A DNA stretch of 55,442 bases, from NCBI GenBank assembly GCA_910583755.1, contig CAJTZO010000017.1:1-55442 (forward strand). Reading direction: 5' to 3'. Made by a program: the position numbers and the translations under genes. Under the pieces are notes generated by a model that made no database searches, was not told the origin of the DNA, and saw nothing but the letters and a program-made list of their open reading frames with translations. Of this stretch, positions 23,827 to 31,742 are shown in pieces (the stretch's first letter is position 1; each line of letters opens with the position of its first letter). The stretch is from an uncultured Clostridia bacterium. GTDB taxonomy: Bacteria > Bacillota > Clostridia > Lachnospirales > Anaerotignaceae.

Positions 23827-24315
23827 ATGAATTATCATAATATTACAAAAGATGATATGTTAAATGGTGATGGATTAAGAGTGGTATTATGGGTATCTGG
23901 TTGCAATCATCATTGCAAAAATTGCCATAATCCGATTACTTGGGATGCAAATGAAGGTGTATTCTTTGATGAAAATGCAGAAAAAGAAATTTATCAAGAG
24001 TTGGAGAAGGAATATACCAATGGTGTGACGTTTAGTGGTGGTGACCCTCTTTTTCCGGACAATAGAAATACCATTACTCTTTTTGCACAAAAAATAAAAA
24101 AGCGTTTTCCTCTAAAAACAATATGGTGCTATACTGGTTATTTGTGGGAAGAAGTAAAGGAATTAGAAGTAATAAAACAGATAGATGTATTAGTAGATGG
24201 ACGTTTTATAGAAGAATTGGCAGACCCACAACTACATTGGAAAGGTAGTTCTAATCAAAGAGTAATTGATGTACAAAAGACATTAAAAACAGGAAAAATA
24301 ATGTTAAGACCTTGA
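23827..24315 (+). CDS. nrdG: Anaerobic ribonucleotide reductase activating enzyme
   Basis: NrdG is a radical SAM enzyme that generates the glycyl radical on NrdD. The 162-residue protein shows the CxxxCxxC cluster motif (CNHHCKNC, near residues 26-33), the family's DGLRVVLWVSGC just before it, and the SAM-binding TFSGGDPLFPDN. It starts 2 nt after nrdD, so translation is coupled and the two form an operon. Confidence 0.95.
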   Translation: MNYHNITKDDMLNGDGLRVVLWVSGCNHHCKNCHNPITWDANEGVFFDENAEKEIYQELEKEYTNGVTFSGGDPLFPDNRNTITLFAQKIKKRFPLKTIWCYTGYLWEEVKELEVIKQIDVLVDGRFIEELADPQLHWKGSSNQRVIDVQKTLKTGKIMLRP

Positions 24316-24495
24316 AACTTGGTTTCCTCAAAAAATGAGTAAGGTTTTGGAGGTGCAGAATGTTTAGTGAATATTTTTTTGTACCAACTGAAGTGCAATG
24401 GAGACAGTATCCATAAGGTTTTAAATCTTTGAAAATAAGGCTACTAAAATCTCACTGGCTTTAGACGGCGAGTAGTTCACAGAAAGGAAAAGTTT
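24316..24495. other. Intergenic region between nrdG and the GT4-CsaB gene
   Basis: This 180-nt region shows no reading frame. It begins with a short stretch resembling the hairpin-repeat family and ends with a sequence reminiscent of an IS605 right end (24451-24480). No clear terminator of nrdDG and no strong promoter are seen. Confidence 0.4.
24440..24480 (+). mobile_element. Possible relic of an IS200/IS605 right end
   Basis: An imperfect stem CTCACTGGC/GACGGCGAG (24451-24459 with 24464-24472; seven of nine pairs) with a TTTA loop is followed by GTAGTTCAC. That layout, hairpin then GTAGTTCAC, is how I remember many clostridial IS605-type right ends and TnpB guide-RNA 3' ends. No transposase or TnpB gene adjoins it, so if real it is a remnant. 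Confidence 0.35.
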
Positions 24496-26727
24496 ATGGC
24501 GCGATATACAATATTGATGACATTAATGGGGCTAGAAATTGGTGGTGCAGAAACACATGTTGTAGAACTCTCAAAAGAACTGAAAAAAATGGGCTATAGA
24601 ATTATTGTAGCCTCTAATGGTGGAGTTTATGAAAAAGAATTAGAAGAATATGGAATACTGCATTATAGAGTACCCATGAATCAAAGAAATATTTTTAAAA
24701 TGATAAAATCTTATTTTTTGCTTCGCCATATTATGGAAAAGGAAAAAGTAGACATTATCCATTCTCATGCTAGAATACCTGGTTTTATTTGTGGTTTTTT
24801 GCATAAAAAGTATGGTGTAACTTTTGTGACATCTGCCCATTGGGTTTTTTATACAGGGATGGGATTAAAATATTTGACAAACTGGGGGCAAAAAGTTGTT
24901 GCAGTCAGTGATGATATTAGAGAATATTTAATTAAAAATTATAAAGTACCCTATGAAAATATATTTGTAACAATCAATGGTATTGATACAAATAAATTTT
25001 CACCAGAAACAAATGGGGATGCTGTACGAAAAGAATTTGATATTGCAAAGAACGAGCCTGTATTAGTATATGTCAGTAGAATGGATGAAAGCAGAGCCTT
25101 AGTGGCTAGACAGTTAATTGAAATTGCACCACGCATTGCAGAAGCAGTAAAAGGGATTAAACTGTTGATTGTAGGCGGTGGTGATGTTTTTGATGAGTTA
25201 AACCAAAAGGCACAGGAACAAAATAAAAAAATAGGTAGAGAATGTATCCTTATGACAGGAGCAAGAACAGATATTAATGAGTTAATTGCAGTTGGAACGA
25301 TGTTTGTGGGAGTGAGTCGTGCAGCCTTAGAAGCGATGGCAAGCGGAAAAACAGTTATTGTAGCTGGTAATGAGGGCTATATTGGTATTTTTGGAGAAAA
25401 TAAGCTGGAATTAGCAAGAGAAAATAATTTCTGCTGTCGTGGCTGTGAATATTCCACAGAAGAAAAGCTTTATCAAGATGTGCTTTATGTTTTCCATGAA
25501 ATGACAGAACAACAAAGAGAAAAGGTTGGACTTTACAGTAGAGATGTCATATTTGAATATTATTCTGTAACAAAAATGGCTATGAACTGTGTTGAGGCAT
25601 ATGATGCAGCATGGAAAGCAAACCATACAAAACAATATAATGTGATATTGTCTGGTTACTATGGTTTTAACAATGCAGGAGATGAGGCAATTTTATTGTC
25701 TATGCATAAAAACATACAAGCATTAGGGGAAAATTATCATATTACAGTGTTATCAAATAAACCAGAAGAAACAAGGGCAAAGTATCATATGGATGTGGTG
25801 TATCGTTTTAGCATACGGGAAGTATTGAAAGCAATTAAAAAATGTGATGTTCTTTTAAGCGGTGGTGGTTCTCTTTTACAAGATAGTACAAGCACACGTT
25901 CTTTAATGTACTATTTATCTATTATATTAGCGGCGCGCCTTATGGGTAAAAAGGTTATGCTATATGCAAATGGTATTGGTCCAGTATCCAGAGAAAAAAA
26001 TAGGCGAATTGTACAAATGGTAGTAAACAAAGCAGATTTAATCACATTAAGAGAACAAAACTCTTATACAGAACTAAAATCAATGGGAGTTGACGAAAAA
26101 AAATGTTTTGTGACAGCGGACCCTGTTTTTACAATGGATAGTATTTCAAGAAAGCAAGGAATGGAATTACTGGAAAAGGCTGGTGTCCCAACAGATAAAA
26201 ATTTTGTGGGGGTATCTGTAAGAAATTGGAAAGATATGGACGGCTTTGTAGATGAATTTGCACAGCTTTGCGATATTGTACAACAAAAATATAATAAAAC
26301 GATTGTTTTTATTGTGATGCAAGTGCCCCATGATATTAAAATTAGTCAAAAAGTTCAAAAACGAATGAAAACAAAATCTTATTTACTCAAACAAAATTAC
26401 TCTCCTTATGAAATTATGGGTATTATAAAATGTATGGATTTTATATTGAGTATGCGCTTGCATACCTTAATCTTTGCAGCAAGACAAAAGGTTCCATTGA
26501 TTGGTTTTGTATATGACCCTAAAATTGAATATTATTTAGAAAAACTGAATATGCCATCTGGTGGTGCAATAGGGCAGTTTGATATGCAAAAAACGCTGAA
26601 AATGGTAGAAGATATGGTACAAAATAGACAGAAATATGTTGATATTTTAAAAAGAGAGTCTGAACAATTGGAACAAAGAGCACATTATAATGAAAAATAT
26701 TTAATGAAATTATTGAAAAAGAAATAA
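24496..26727 (+). CDS. Fusion of a GT4 glycosyltransferase with a CsaB-type polysaccharide pyruvyltransferase
   Basis: This 743-residue cytoplasmic protein has two full enzyme domains. Residues 1-375 are a GT-B fold glycosyltransferase of family 4 (GLEIGGAETHVVELSKEL at the start, VAVSDDIREYLIK near 135-147, GIDTNKF, and RAALEAMASGKTVIVAGN near 275-291). Residues about 381-743 are a CsaB-like domain (GYYGFNNAGDEAILL near 387-401, SGGGSLLQDSTS, ANGIGPVS, MRLHTLIFAA). CsaB adds pyruvate ketals to the secondary cell-wall polymer that anchors SLH-domain S-layer proteins. tagA follows in the same direction. AGAAAGGAAA precedes the ATG. Confidence 0.9.
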   Translation: MARYTILMTLMGLEIGGAETHVVELSKELKKMGYRIIVASNGGVYEKELEEYGILHYRVPMNQRNIFKMIKSYFLLRHIMEKEKVDIIHSHARIPGFICGFLHKKYGVTFVTSAHWVFYTGMGLKYLTNWGQKVVAVSDDIREYLIKNYKVPYENIFVTINGIDTNKFSPETNGDAVRKEFDIAKNEPVLVYVSRMDESRALVARQLIEIAPRIAEAVKGIKLLIVGGGDVFDELNQKAQEQNKKIGRECILMTGARTDINELIAVGTMFVGVSRAALEAMASGKTVIVAGNEGYIGIFGENKLELARENNFCCRGCEYSTEEKLYQDVLYVFHEMTEQQREKVGLYSRDVIFEYYSVTKMAMNCVEAYDAAWKANHTKQYNVILSGYYGFNNAGDEAILLSMHKNIQALGENYHITVLSNKPEETRAKYHMDVVYRFSIREVLKAIKKCDVLLSGGGSLLQDSTSTRSLMYYLSIILAARLMGKKVMLYANGIGPVSREKNRRIVQMVVNKADLITLREQNSYTELKSMGVDEKKCFVTADPVFTMDSISRKQGMELLEKAGVPTDKNFVGVSVRNWKDMDGFVDEFAQLCDIVQQKYNKTIVFIVMQVPHDIKISQKVQKRMKTKSYLLKQNYSPYEIMGIIKCMDFILSMRLHTLIFAARQKVPLIGFVYDPKIEYYLEKLNMPSGGAIGQFDMQKTLKMVEDMVQNRQKYVDILKRESEQLEQRAHYNEKYLMKLLKKK

Positions 26728-26807
26728 ATTAGTTTGCTAGAGAATTTGGAGGTTATCCTTTGTCTCTGTCGTTGCTAGGCAAGGTTTTATAAGAAAGTAG
26801 GTGTTCT

Positions 26808-27542
26808 ATGAAAGAAAAAGTTCATGTATTGGAGGTACCTTTTGATGTTGTTACCTTACAGCAAGCAACAGAAATAGTAAAAGGATTTTTGGAGGAACAG
26901 AAACAGCATATCATTTGTACTCCAAATCCAGAAATTGTGATGGAAGCACAAAAAGATGAAGAATTGATGAATATATTAAAAGCAGCCGATTTAGTAGTGC
27001 CAGATGGGATTGGTGTGGTATGGGCATCAAGATACAGCGAAAAAAAATTAACAGAAAGAGTAGCTGGTTATGATTTAGTACAAAAGCTATTGGAAGAAAT
27101 AGAAAATACAGACCACACTGTATATTTTTTTGGCGGCGCACCGGGCGTTTCTTTAGCAGCGGCAAAAAAAATGCAACAGAAATATCCAAATTTGAAAATT
27201 GTGGGAGGACATAACGGCTATTTTGATGAAAAAGAAGAAAAACATATTTTAAATGACATAAAAAAATTATCTCCGTCCATACTATTGGTAGGGCTTGGTG
27301 CACCAAAACAGGAAAAATGGATTTATCATAATATCCGTTTAACCAATGTAAAGGTCGCTATTGGTGTAGGAGGTAGTTTTGATGTAATGTCTGGTAAAAC
27401 TAAAAGAGCACCAGCTATATTTTGTAAATTAGGGCTGGAATGGTTTTACCGATTAATAACACAACCTACCCGTTTAGGGCGTATGATGAGATTACCTAAA
27501 TTTGCCTTGACTGTATTGAAAAATAGAAAAATAAATAAGTAG
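26808..27542 (+). CDS. tagA: WecG/TagA/CpsF-family glycosyltransferase (N-acetylmannosaminyltransferase type)
   Basis: This GT26 enzyme transfers a sugar such as ManNAc onto a lipid-linked GlcNAc, an early step in teichoic acid or secondary-wall-polymer assembly. The 244-residue protein shows the family signature TPNPEIVMEAQKDEELM, LVVPDGIGVVWASR, FGGAPGVS, LLVGLGAPKQEKWI and GVGGSFDVMSGKTKRAP. It follows the GT4-CsaB gene by 80 nt in the same direction, which strengthens the idea that both build a pyruvylated wall polymer. The precise sugar is inferred from the family. Confidence 0.92.
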   Translation: MKEKVHVLEVPFDVVTLQQATEIVKGFLEEQKQHIICTPNPEIVMEAQKDEELMNILKAADLVVPDGIGVVWASRYSEKKLTERVAGYDLVQKLLEEIENTDHTVYFFGGAPGVSLAAAKKMQQKYPNLKIVGGHNGYFDEKEEKHILNDIKKLSPSILLVGLGAPKQEKWIYHNIRLTNVKVAIGVGGSFDVMSGKTKRAPAIFCKLGLEWFYRLITQPTRLGRMMRLPKFALTVLKNRKINK

Positions 27543-27655
27543 ACATTTTTTGAAAGAGTGGAACCCGATTGTATTGTAATTTATCTGAATTTTTTGTTCT
27601 GTCCCATGAACAAAAGTTAAAGTCCTTTCGCTTCCTTTCTTTCAAGAAAGGAAGG

Positions 27656-28513
27656 ATGTATTTGCAAAAAGAAGATAGGGTAATTGGTTGTATTTTGCTA
27701 GGTGTTATGATTATGGCGATAGGGATAGAAGTGTTTTTTGCACCATGTGGTTTTGTGGCTGGAGGAGCAACGGGACTTGGAATTGTGTTAAATGAAATAG
27801 CAGAGAAAAATTTTGGTTTTTCTATCCCTCTATGGCTTGTTAATTTGTTGTGGGATATCCCATTGCTTGTATTTGCTCGTAAAAAAATAGGCGCTATATT
27901 TTTTAAACGTACGGTACTTGGTTGTATTGGGTTTTCTGTAGCACTTTTTATTGCAGAATTTTTACCAGTATATCAAGGAGATTTTATTTTAGTTTGTCTT
28001 TTTGGCGGAACTTTTGTGGGGATAGGTGCAGGGCTTGTTTTGCGAAGTATGGGCGCAACAGGCGGAACAGATTTAGCAGCGGCTTTAATCCATGAAATGA
28101 TACCTAAAATTTCAGTTGCACAATGCATTTTTGTTCTGGATAGTGTTATTATATTGTTAGGAATGGCTATTTTTGGAATAGAACAAGGCATGTATGCGAT
28201 TGCATCTGTATTTTTAACAAGCAGATGGGTTAATACAATTTTACAAGGTGTTTCTTTTTCTCGTGGTGCGTTAATTATATCAAAACAGTGGAAAGAAATT
28301 GGAAAAGCATTGTTAGAACAAGCAGATAGAGGTGTTACTGCTTTTCATGGAAAAGGATTGTATACCAACGAAGAAAAAGAAATATTGCTTTGTGTTTTTA
28401 CAGCAAATGAACTTGTTAAAATTAAGGAAATTGTTTCTAAAATAGATAAAAGTGCTTTTGTACTTGTTACAGATATGACAGAAGTATTGGGAGAGGGCTT
28501 TCATGAAATTTGA
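27656..28513 (+). CDS. YitT-family membrane protein
   Basis: This 285-residue protein has five or six hydrophobic segments (IGCILLGVMIMAIGIEVFF and onward) followed by a soluble C-terminal DUF2179 domain (SRGALIISKQWKEIGKALL onward), the standard YitT layout. The family's role is unknown, although the GGATGLGIVLN and GATGGTDLAAA motifs are well conserved. The ATG at 27656 lies directly after AAGGAAGG, so the TTG at 27662, 6 nt past that site, may be the true start. The longer frame upstream to 27569 runs through hairpin-repeat sequence. The stop codon sits in the terminator hairpin shared with acpS. Confidence 0.88.
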   Translation: MYLQKEDRVIGCILLGVMIMAIGIEVFFAPCGFVAGGATGLGIVLNEIAEKNFGFSIPLWLVNLLWDIPLLVFARKKIGAIFFKRTVLGCIGFSVALFIAEFLPVYQGDFILVCLFGGTFVGIGAGLVLRSMGATGGTDLAAALIHEMIPKISVAQCIFVLDSVIILLGMAIFGIEQGMYAIASVFLTSRWVNTILQGVSFSRGALIISKQWKEIGKALLEQADRGVTAFHGKGLYTNEEKEILLCVFTANELVKIKEIVSKIDKSAFVLVTDMTEVLGEGFHEI

Positions 28514-28526
28514 AAGCCCTTTGTTT
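28490..28526. terminator. Bidirectional terminator between the YitT gene and acpS
   Basis: AGGGCTTTCA (28494-28503) pairs with TGAAAGCCCT (28511-28520) around a 7-nt loop, followed by TTGTTT. The stop codon of the YitT gene (28511-28513) is part of the stem, and acpS on the other strand ends 7 nt away. Confidence 0.8.
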
Positions 28527-28527
28527 A

Positions 28528-28893
28528 TCATTGATGAAGTATCACAAAAGCAACTGCATATTCTTTGCAGTGGGAAAGAGAAATATCAAATTTTGCTTTG
28601 ATTTCCATTTGTTTTAATAAAGATTGTAATTTTGGAGATAGTTTAATAAAAGGCTTTTGTTTTTTATCATGTAATATTTCAATATCAATGGGAAAAAATC
28701 CCCGAAAACCAGTACCAATAGCTTTGGAAACTGCTTCTTTTGCTGCAAACATGGCTGCAAGTGTTTCTGGATGGCTGCCTTTTTCATAAAAATAATGTAG
28801 TTCTTGCTCTGTAAATGTTTTTTGTAAAAAGGATGATTTTACATTTTCCATTCGCGTAATTTCTATGATGTCTGTACCGATTCCGTATATCAT
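28528..28893 (-). CDS. acpS: Holo-[acyl-carrier-protein] synthase
   Basis: AcpS transfers 4'-phosphopantetheine from coenzyme A to ACP and so activates fatty-acid synthesis. The 121-residue protein has the two family motifs: GIGTDIIEI at the N-terminus (metal-binding aspartate) and FAAKEAVSKAIGTGF near residues 45-60. The ATG at 28893 has GAAGGGA ahead of it; a longer frame to 28920 does not. It stands alone on the minus strand between two plus-strand units. Confidence 0.94.
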   Translation of the reverse strand: MIYGIGTDIIEITRMENVKSSFLQKTFTEQELHYFYEKGSHPETLAAMFAAKEAVSKAIGTGFRGFFPIDIEILHDKKQKPFIKLSPKLQSLLKQMEIKAKFDISLSHCKEYAVAFVILHQ

Positions 28894-29018
28894 AGTATCC
28901 CTTCTTTCTGTTCCCTTCATTTTAGCAATAAAAAAGTATTTTTTCTATAAAAATAATTCAAATTTTGAAATACTTCTAGCAGAAACATACAAAAGTAAAA
29001 AAAATGTCAAATTAATAC

Positions 29019-29047
29019 TTGAAATCCACAAAAATGTGTGGTATATT
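29019..29047 (+). promoter_or_regulatory. Promoter of the ACT-hom-thrB-lysC operon with a palindrome in its spacer
   Basis: TTGAAA (29019-29024), a 17-nt spacer and TATATT (29042-29047) form a good promoter. The spacer holds CCACA (29026-29030) and TGTGG (29037-29041), a 5-bp inverted repeat, so a dimeric regulator could bind between the two promoter elements. Confidence 0.7.
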
Positions 29048-29097
29048 CTTTGTTGCATAGACAAATGTTCTTGTAAGAAAAACAAAGGAGGATTTTT

Positions 29098-29544
29098 ATG
29101 GAGGAAGAACAAAATTTTTATATTGTTGATAAAAGTGTTCTGCCTGAAGTTTTTTTAAAAGTAATAGAAGTAAAAAAACTATTGGAAAGCGGAAAACAAC
29201 GAACAGTACAAGATGCTGCTGCAACGGTTGGAATTAGCAGAAGTGCTTTTTATAAATATAGAGATGCTGTTTTTCCACTCTATGAAAATACACGAGGGAA
29301 AACAGTAACAATTTCTATGAATTTAGACCATACACCTGGTTTGCTTTCTTCCGTGCTAAATGGGGTTGCAATCTATGGTGCAAATATTTTAACAATCAAT
29401 CAAACTATTCCCATTAATGGAATTGCAAATGTAACTCTTACGATTGAAACAAATGAATTGGTAGGAGATTTGGCTGGTTTGATGAAAAAAATTGAAACAA
29501 CAGAAGGGATACAATCCCTTAAAATTATTGCAAGGGAATCTTAG
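29098..29544 (+). CDS. UPF0735 ACT-domain protein (PheB/ThrR type)
   Basis: This 148-residue protein has an N-terminal helix-turn-helix-like segment (VQDAAATVGISRSAFYKYRD, about 40-60) and a C-terminal ACT domain (about 70-145; VTISMNLDHTPGLLSSVLN). The architecture is that of the UPF0735 family, called PheB in B. subtilis; some members regulate threonine and homoserine genes. Its place as first gene ahead of hom-thrB-lysC, with a palindrome in the promoter, suggests an amino-acid-sensing repressor of its own operon; that is inference. AAAGGAGG stands before the ATG. Confidence 0.9.
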   Translation: MEEEQNFYIVDKSVLPEVFLKVIEVKKLLESGKQRTVQDAAATVGISRSAFYKYRDAVFPLYENTRGKTVTISMNLDHTPGLLSSVLNGVAIYGANILTINQTIPINGIANVTLTIETNELVGDLAGLMKKIETTEGIQSLKIIARES

Positions 29545-29585
29545 GAAAATACATTTTTTGCAAAAAACAAGGAGGATAACATAAC

Positions 29586-30821
29586 ATGGTAAATATAGCA
29601 GTATTAGGTTTTGGTACAGTAGGTTCTGGTGTGTATGAAATTGTAACAAAAAATAAAGATGTCATTACAAGAAAAGCAGGAATGCAAATTAATATAAAAT
29701 ATGTGTTGGATTTAAGAGAATTTCCTAACCATGAAGTGAATAAAGTATTAACACATAATGTAGATGACATTTTAAATGATGAAAGTATACAGGTAGTTGT
29801 AGAAGTAATGGGCGGTGTAGATGTACCTTATCAATTCGTAAAAGGTGCCTTACAAAAAGGAAAGCATGTAGTAACATCAAATAAGGCGCTAGTAGCAGCA
29901 CATGGTCCAGAATTACTTCACATTGCCAAAGAAAAAAATGTAAATTTCTTGTTTGAGGCAAGCGTTGGCGGTGGTATTCCAATTTTACGTTCCATGAATC
30001 GTTCCTTGACAGCGGATGTTATTTTAGAGGTTATGGGTATCTTAAATGGTACAACAAACTATATTTTGACAGAAATGACAGAAAACGATTATGCTTTTGA
30101 TGATGTATTAAAAACAGCACAAGAGTTAGGCTATGCCGAAAAAGACCCAACTGCAGATGTAGAAGGTTATGATGCTTGTCGAAAAATTGCCATTCTTTCT
30201 TCTTTGGCTTATGGCAAAACGGCGAATTTTGAAGAAATTTTAACAGAAGGTATCACCAAAATTACCAAAATAGATATTGCCTATGCCAAAAAGTGCAAAT
30301 CTGTGATAAAATTAGTAGGTGTCAGCAAAAATAGCCCAGAAGGAATTTCTGCTTTTGTAGCACCAATGATGTTGCCCAAAGAACATCCTCTTGCAAACGT
30401 AAATGGTTCTTTTAATGCGATTTTTGTAAAAGGAAATATGGTAGGAGATTTAATGTTTTATGGTAGGGGAGCGGGAAGCTTGCCAACAGCGAGTGCGGTT
30501 GTCTCTGATGTGATTGCAGCAGCAAGACATCAACATTTACATGTGGATGTAGATTGGACAGCTGAAAAAATGGAAATTTTATCCAATGACTATATGGAAG
30601 TAAAGGCATTGGTTCGTATTGCTGGAGGGGAAGCAGAGCAGAAAAAAGCACTTGAAGTTTTTTTTGAAGGTGGTAGAGGCTGTAGTGTTGTTACAATAGA
30701 AGAAGCAAAAGATGAATTTGCAGTCATCACCGGTATTGAAACAGAAAAATCTTTAGCAGAAAAAATAGAACAACTTTCTAAAGAGATGCAAGTACGAAAT
30801 AGAATTAGAATGGAGATGTAA
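29586..30821 (+). CDS. hom: Homoserine dehydrogenase
   Basis: Hom reduces aspartate semialdehyde to homoserine with NAD(P)H, the branch toward threonine and methionine. The 411-residue protein shows the nucleotide-binding GFGTVGSGVYEI, VTSNKALVAAHG, the catalytic region VGGGIPILRSMNR and ILNGTTNYILTEM, and a C-terminal region (about 345-411) of the ACT type used for threonine feedback. AAGGAGG precedes the ATG. thrB starts 2 nt after its stop. Confidence 0.96.
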   Translation: MVNIAVLGFGTVGSGVYEIVTKNKDVITRKAGMQINIKYVLDLREFPNHEVNKVLTHNVDDILNDESIQVVVEVMGGVDVPYQFVKGALQKGKHVVTSNKALVAAHGPELLHIAKEKNVNFLFEASVGGGIPILRSMNRSLTADVILEVMGILNGTTNYILTEMTENDYAFDDVLKTAQELGYAEKDPTADVEGYDACRKIAILSSLAYGKTANFEEILTEGITKITKIDIAYAKKCKSVIKLVGVSKNSPEGISAFVAPMMLPKEHPLANVNGSFNAIFVKGNMVGDLMFYGRGAGSLPTASAVVSDVIAAARHQHLHVDVDWTAEKMEILSNDYMEVKALVRIAGGEAEQKKALEVFFEGGRGCSVVTIEEAKDEFAVITGIETEKSLAEKIEQLSKEMQVRNRIRMEM

Positions 30822-30823
30822 AA

Positions 30824-31726
30824 ATGATACACATAAAAGTACCAGCAACGTCAGCCAATATGGGACCTGGATTTGACAGTATTGGTGTTGCGCTACAATT
30901 ATATAATCATTTGTGGTTTGAACAGATAGATGAGGGAGTCGAAATTATTGTAAAACGAAAACATGAAATTGAAATTCCTACAGACAAAAACAATTTAATC
31001 TATAGAACAATGGTGGATTTTTTTGCGGAGACAGGAAAGGTTATACCTGGCGTAAGATTGGTACAAGAAGATTATATTCCTATGGTGAGAGGGCTTGGTA
31101 GTAGTGCCGCTTGTATTGTAGCAGGACTTTTGGCTGCAAACCATATGTCAGGCTGTCATTATTCTAAAGAGCAGTTAGCACAGATTGCGGCAAAAATAGA
31201 AGGACATCCAGACAATTCTAATCCAGCATTATTTGGTGGCATGGTGGTAGGTGCAACAGATTATAATGAAATGCGTCATGTGAGATTGGACTTACCTGAG
31301 GATTTGGTTTTTGCGATTATGGTACCTAATTTCCCTGTTTCTACCCATGATGCCAGAAAAGTTTTGCCTTCTGTTTATGATAGAAGTGATGCCGTGTTTA
31401 ATGCCTCTAGGGCAGCACTTTTAGTTGCCTCTATCTATTCCGGCAATTATGAAAACTTAACAATGGCGGTACAGGACCGTATCCATCAACCTTATAGAAG
31501 CCAACTTATCCCAGATATGGATAGAATTTTTAAAGCAGCAAAAAATTATGGTGCATTAGCGACCTATTTAAGTGGTGCAGGTTCTACTTTGATGGCAGTG
31601 TTGACAGATAACAAAGCAGAAGCATTTCAACAAAAAATGACAGCATATTTAAAAGCAATTCCAAATGAATGGCAACTAAAATTGCTGAAGCCGGATAGTC
31701 AAGGCGCTCAGCTTGTTGCAGAATGA
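30824..31726 (+). CDS. thrB: Homoserine kinase
   Basis: ThrB phosphorylates homoserine on the way to threonine. The 300-residue GHMP kinase has PATSANMGPGFDSIG at the N-terminus, the phosphate-binding loop VRGLGSSAACIVAGLL (near residues 88-103) and the C-terminal YLSGAGSTLMAVL. It starts 2 nt after hom. No thrC is seen in the window, so threonine synthase is encoded elsewhere. Confidence 0.96.
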   Translation: MIHIKVPATSANMGPGFDSIGVALQLYNHLWFEQIDEGVEIIVKRKHEIEIPTDKNNLIYRTMVDFFAETGKVIPGVRLVQEDYIPMVRGLGSSAACIVAGLLAANHMSGCHYSKEQLAQIAAKIEGHPDNSNPALFGGMVVGATDYNEMRHVRLDLPEDLVFAIMVPNFPVSTHDARKVLPSVYDRSDAVFNASRAALLVASIYSGNYENLTMAVQDRIHQPYRSQLIPDMDRIFKAAKNYGALATYLSGAGSTLMAVLTDNKAEAFQQKMTAYLKAIPNEWQLKLLKPDSQGAQLVAE

Positions 31727-31742
31727 CAGGAGGTTTTATAAA

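Noticed and set aside
28865..29158. 97-codon open frame across the promoter of the ACT gene
   Set aside because: It overlaps acpS, the promoter and the real ACT gene in another frame, and has no ribosome binding site.
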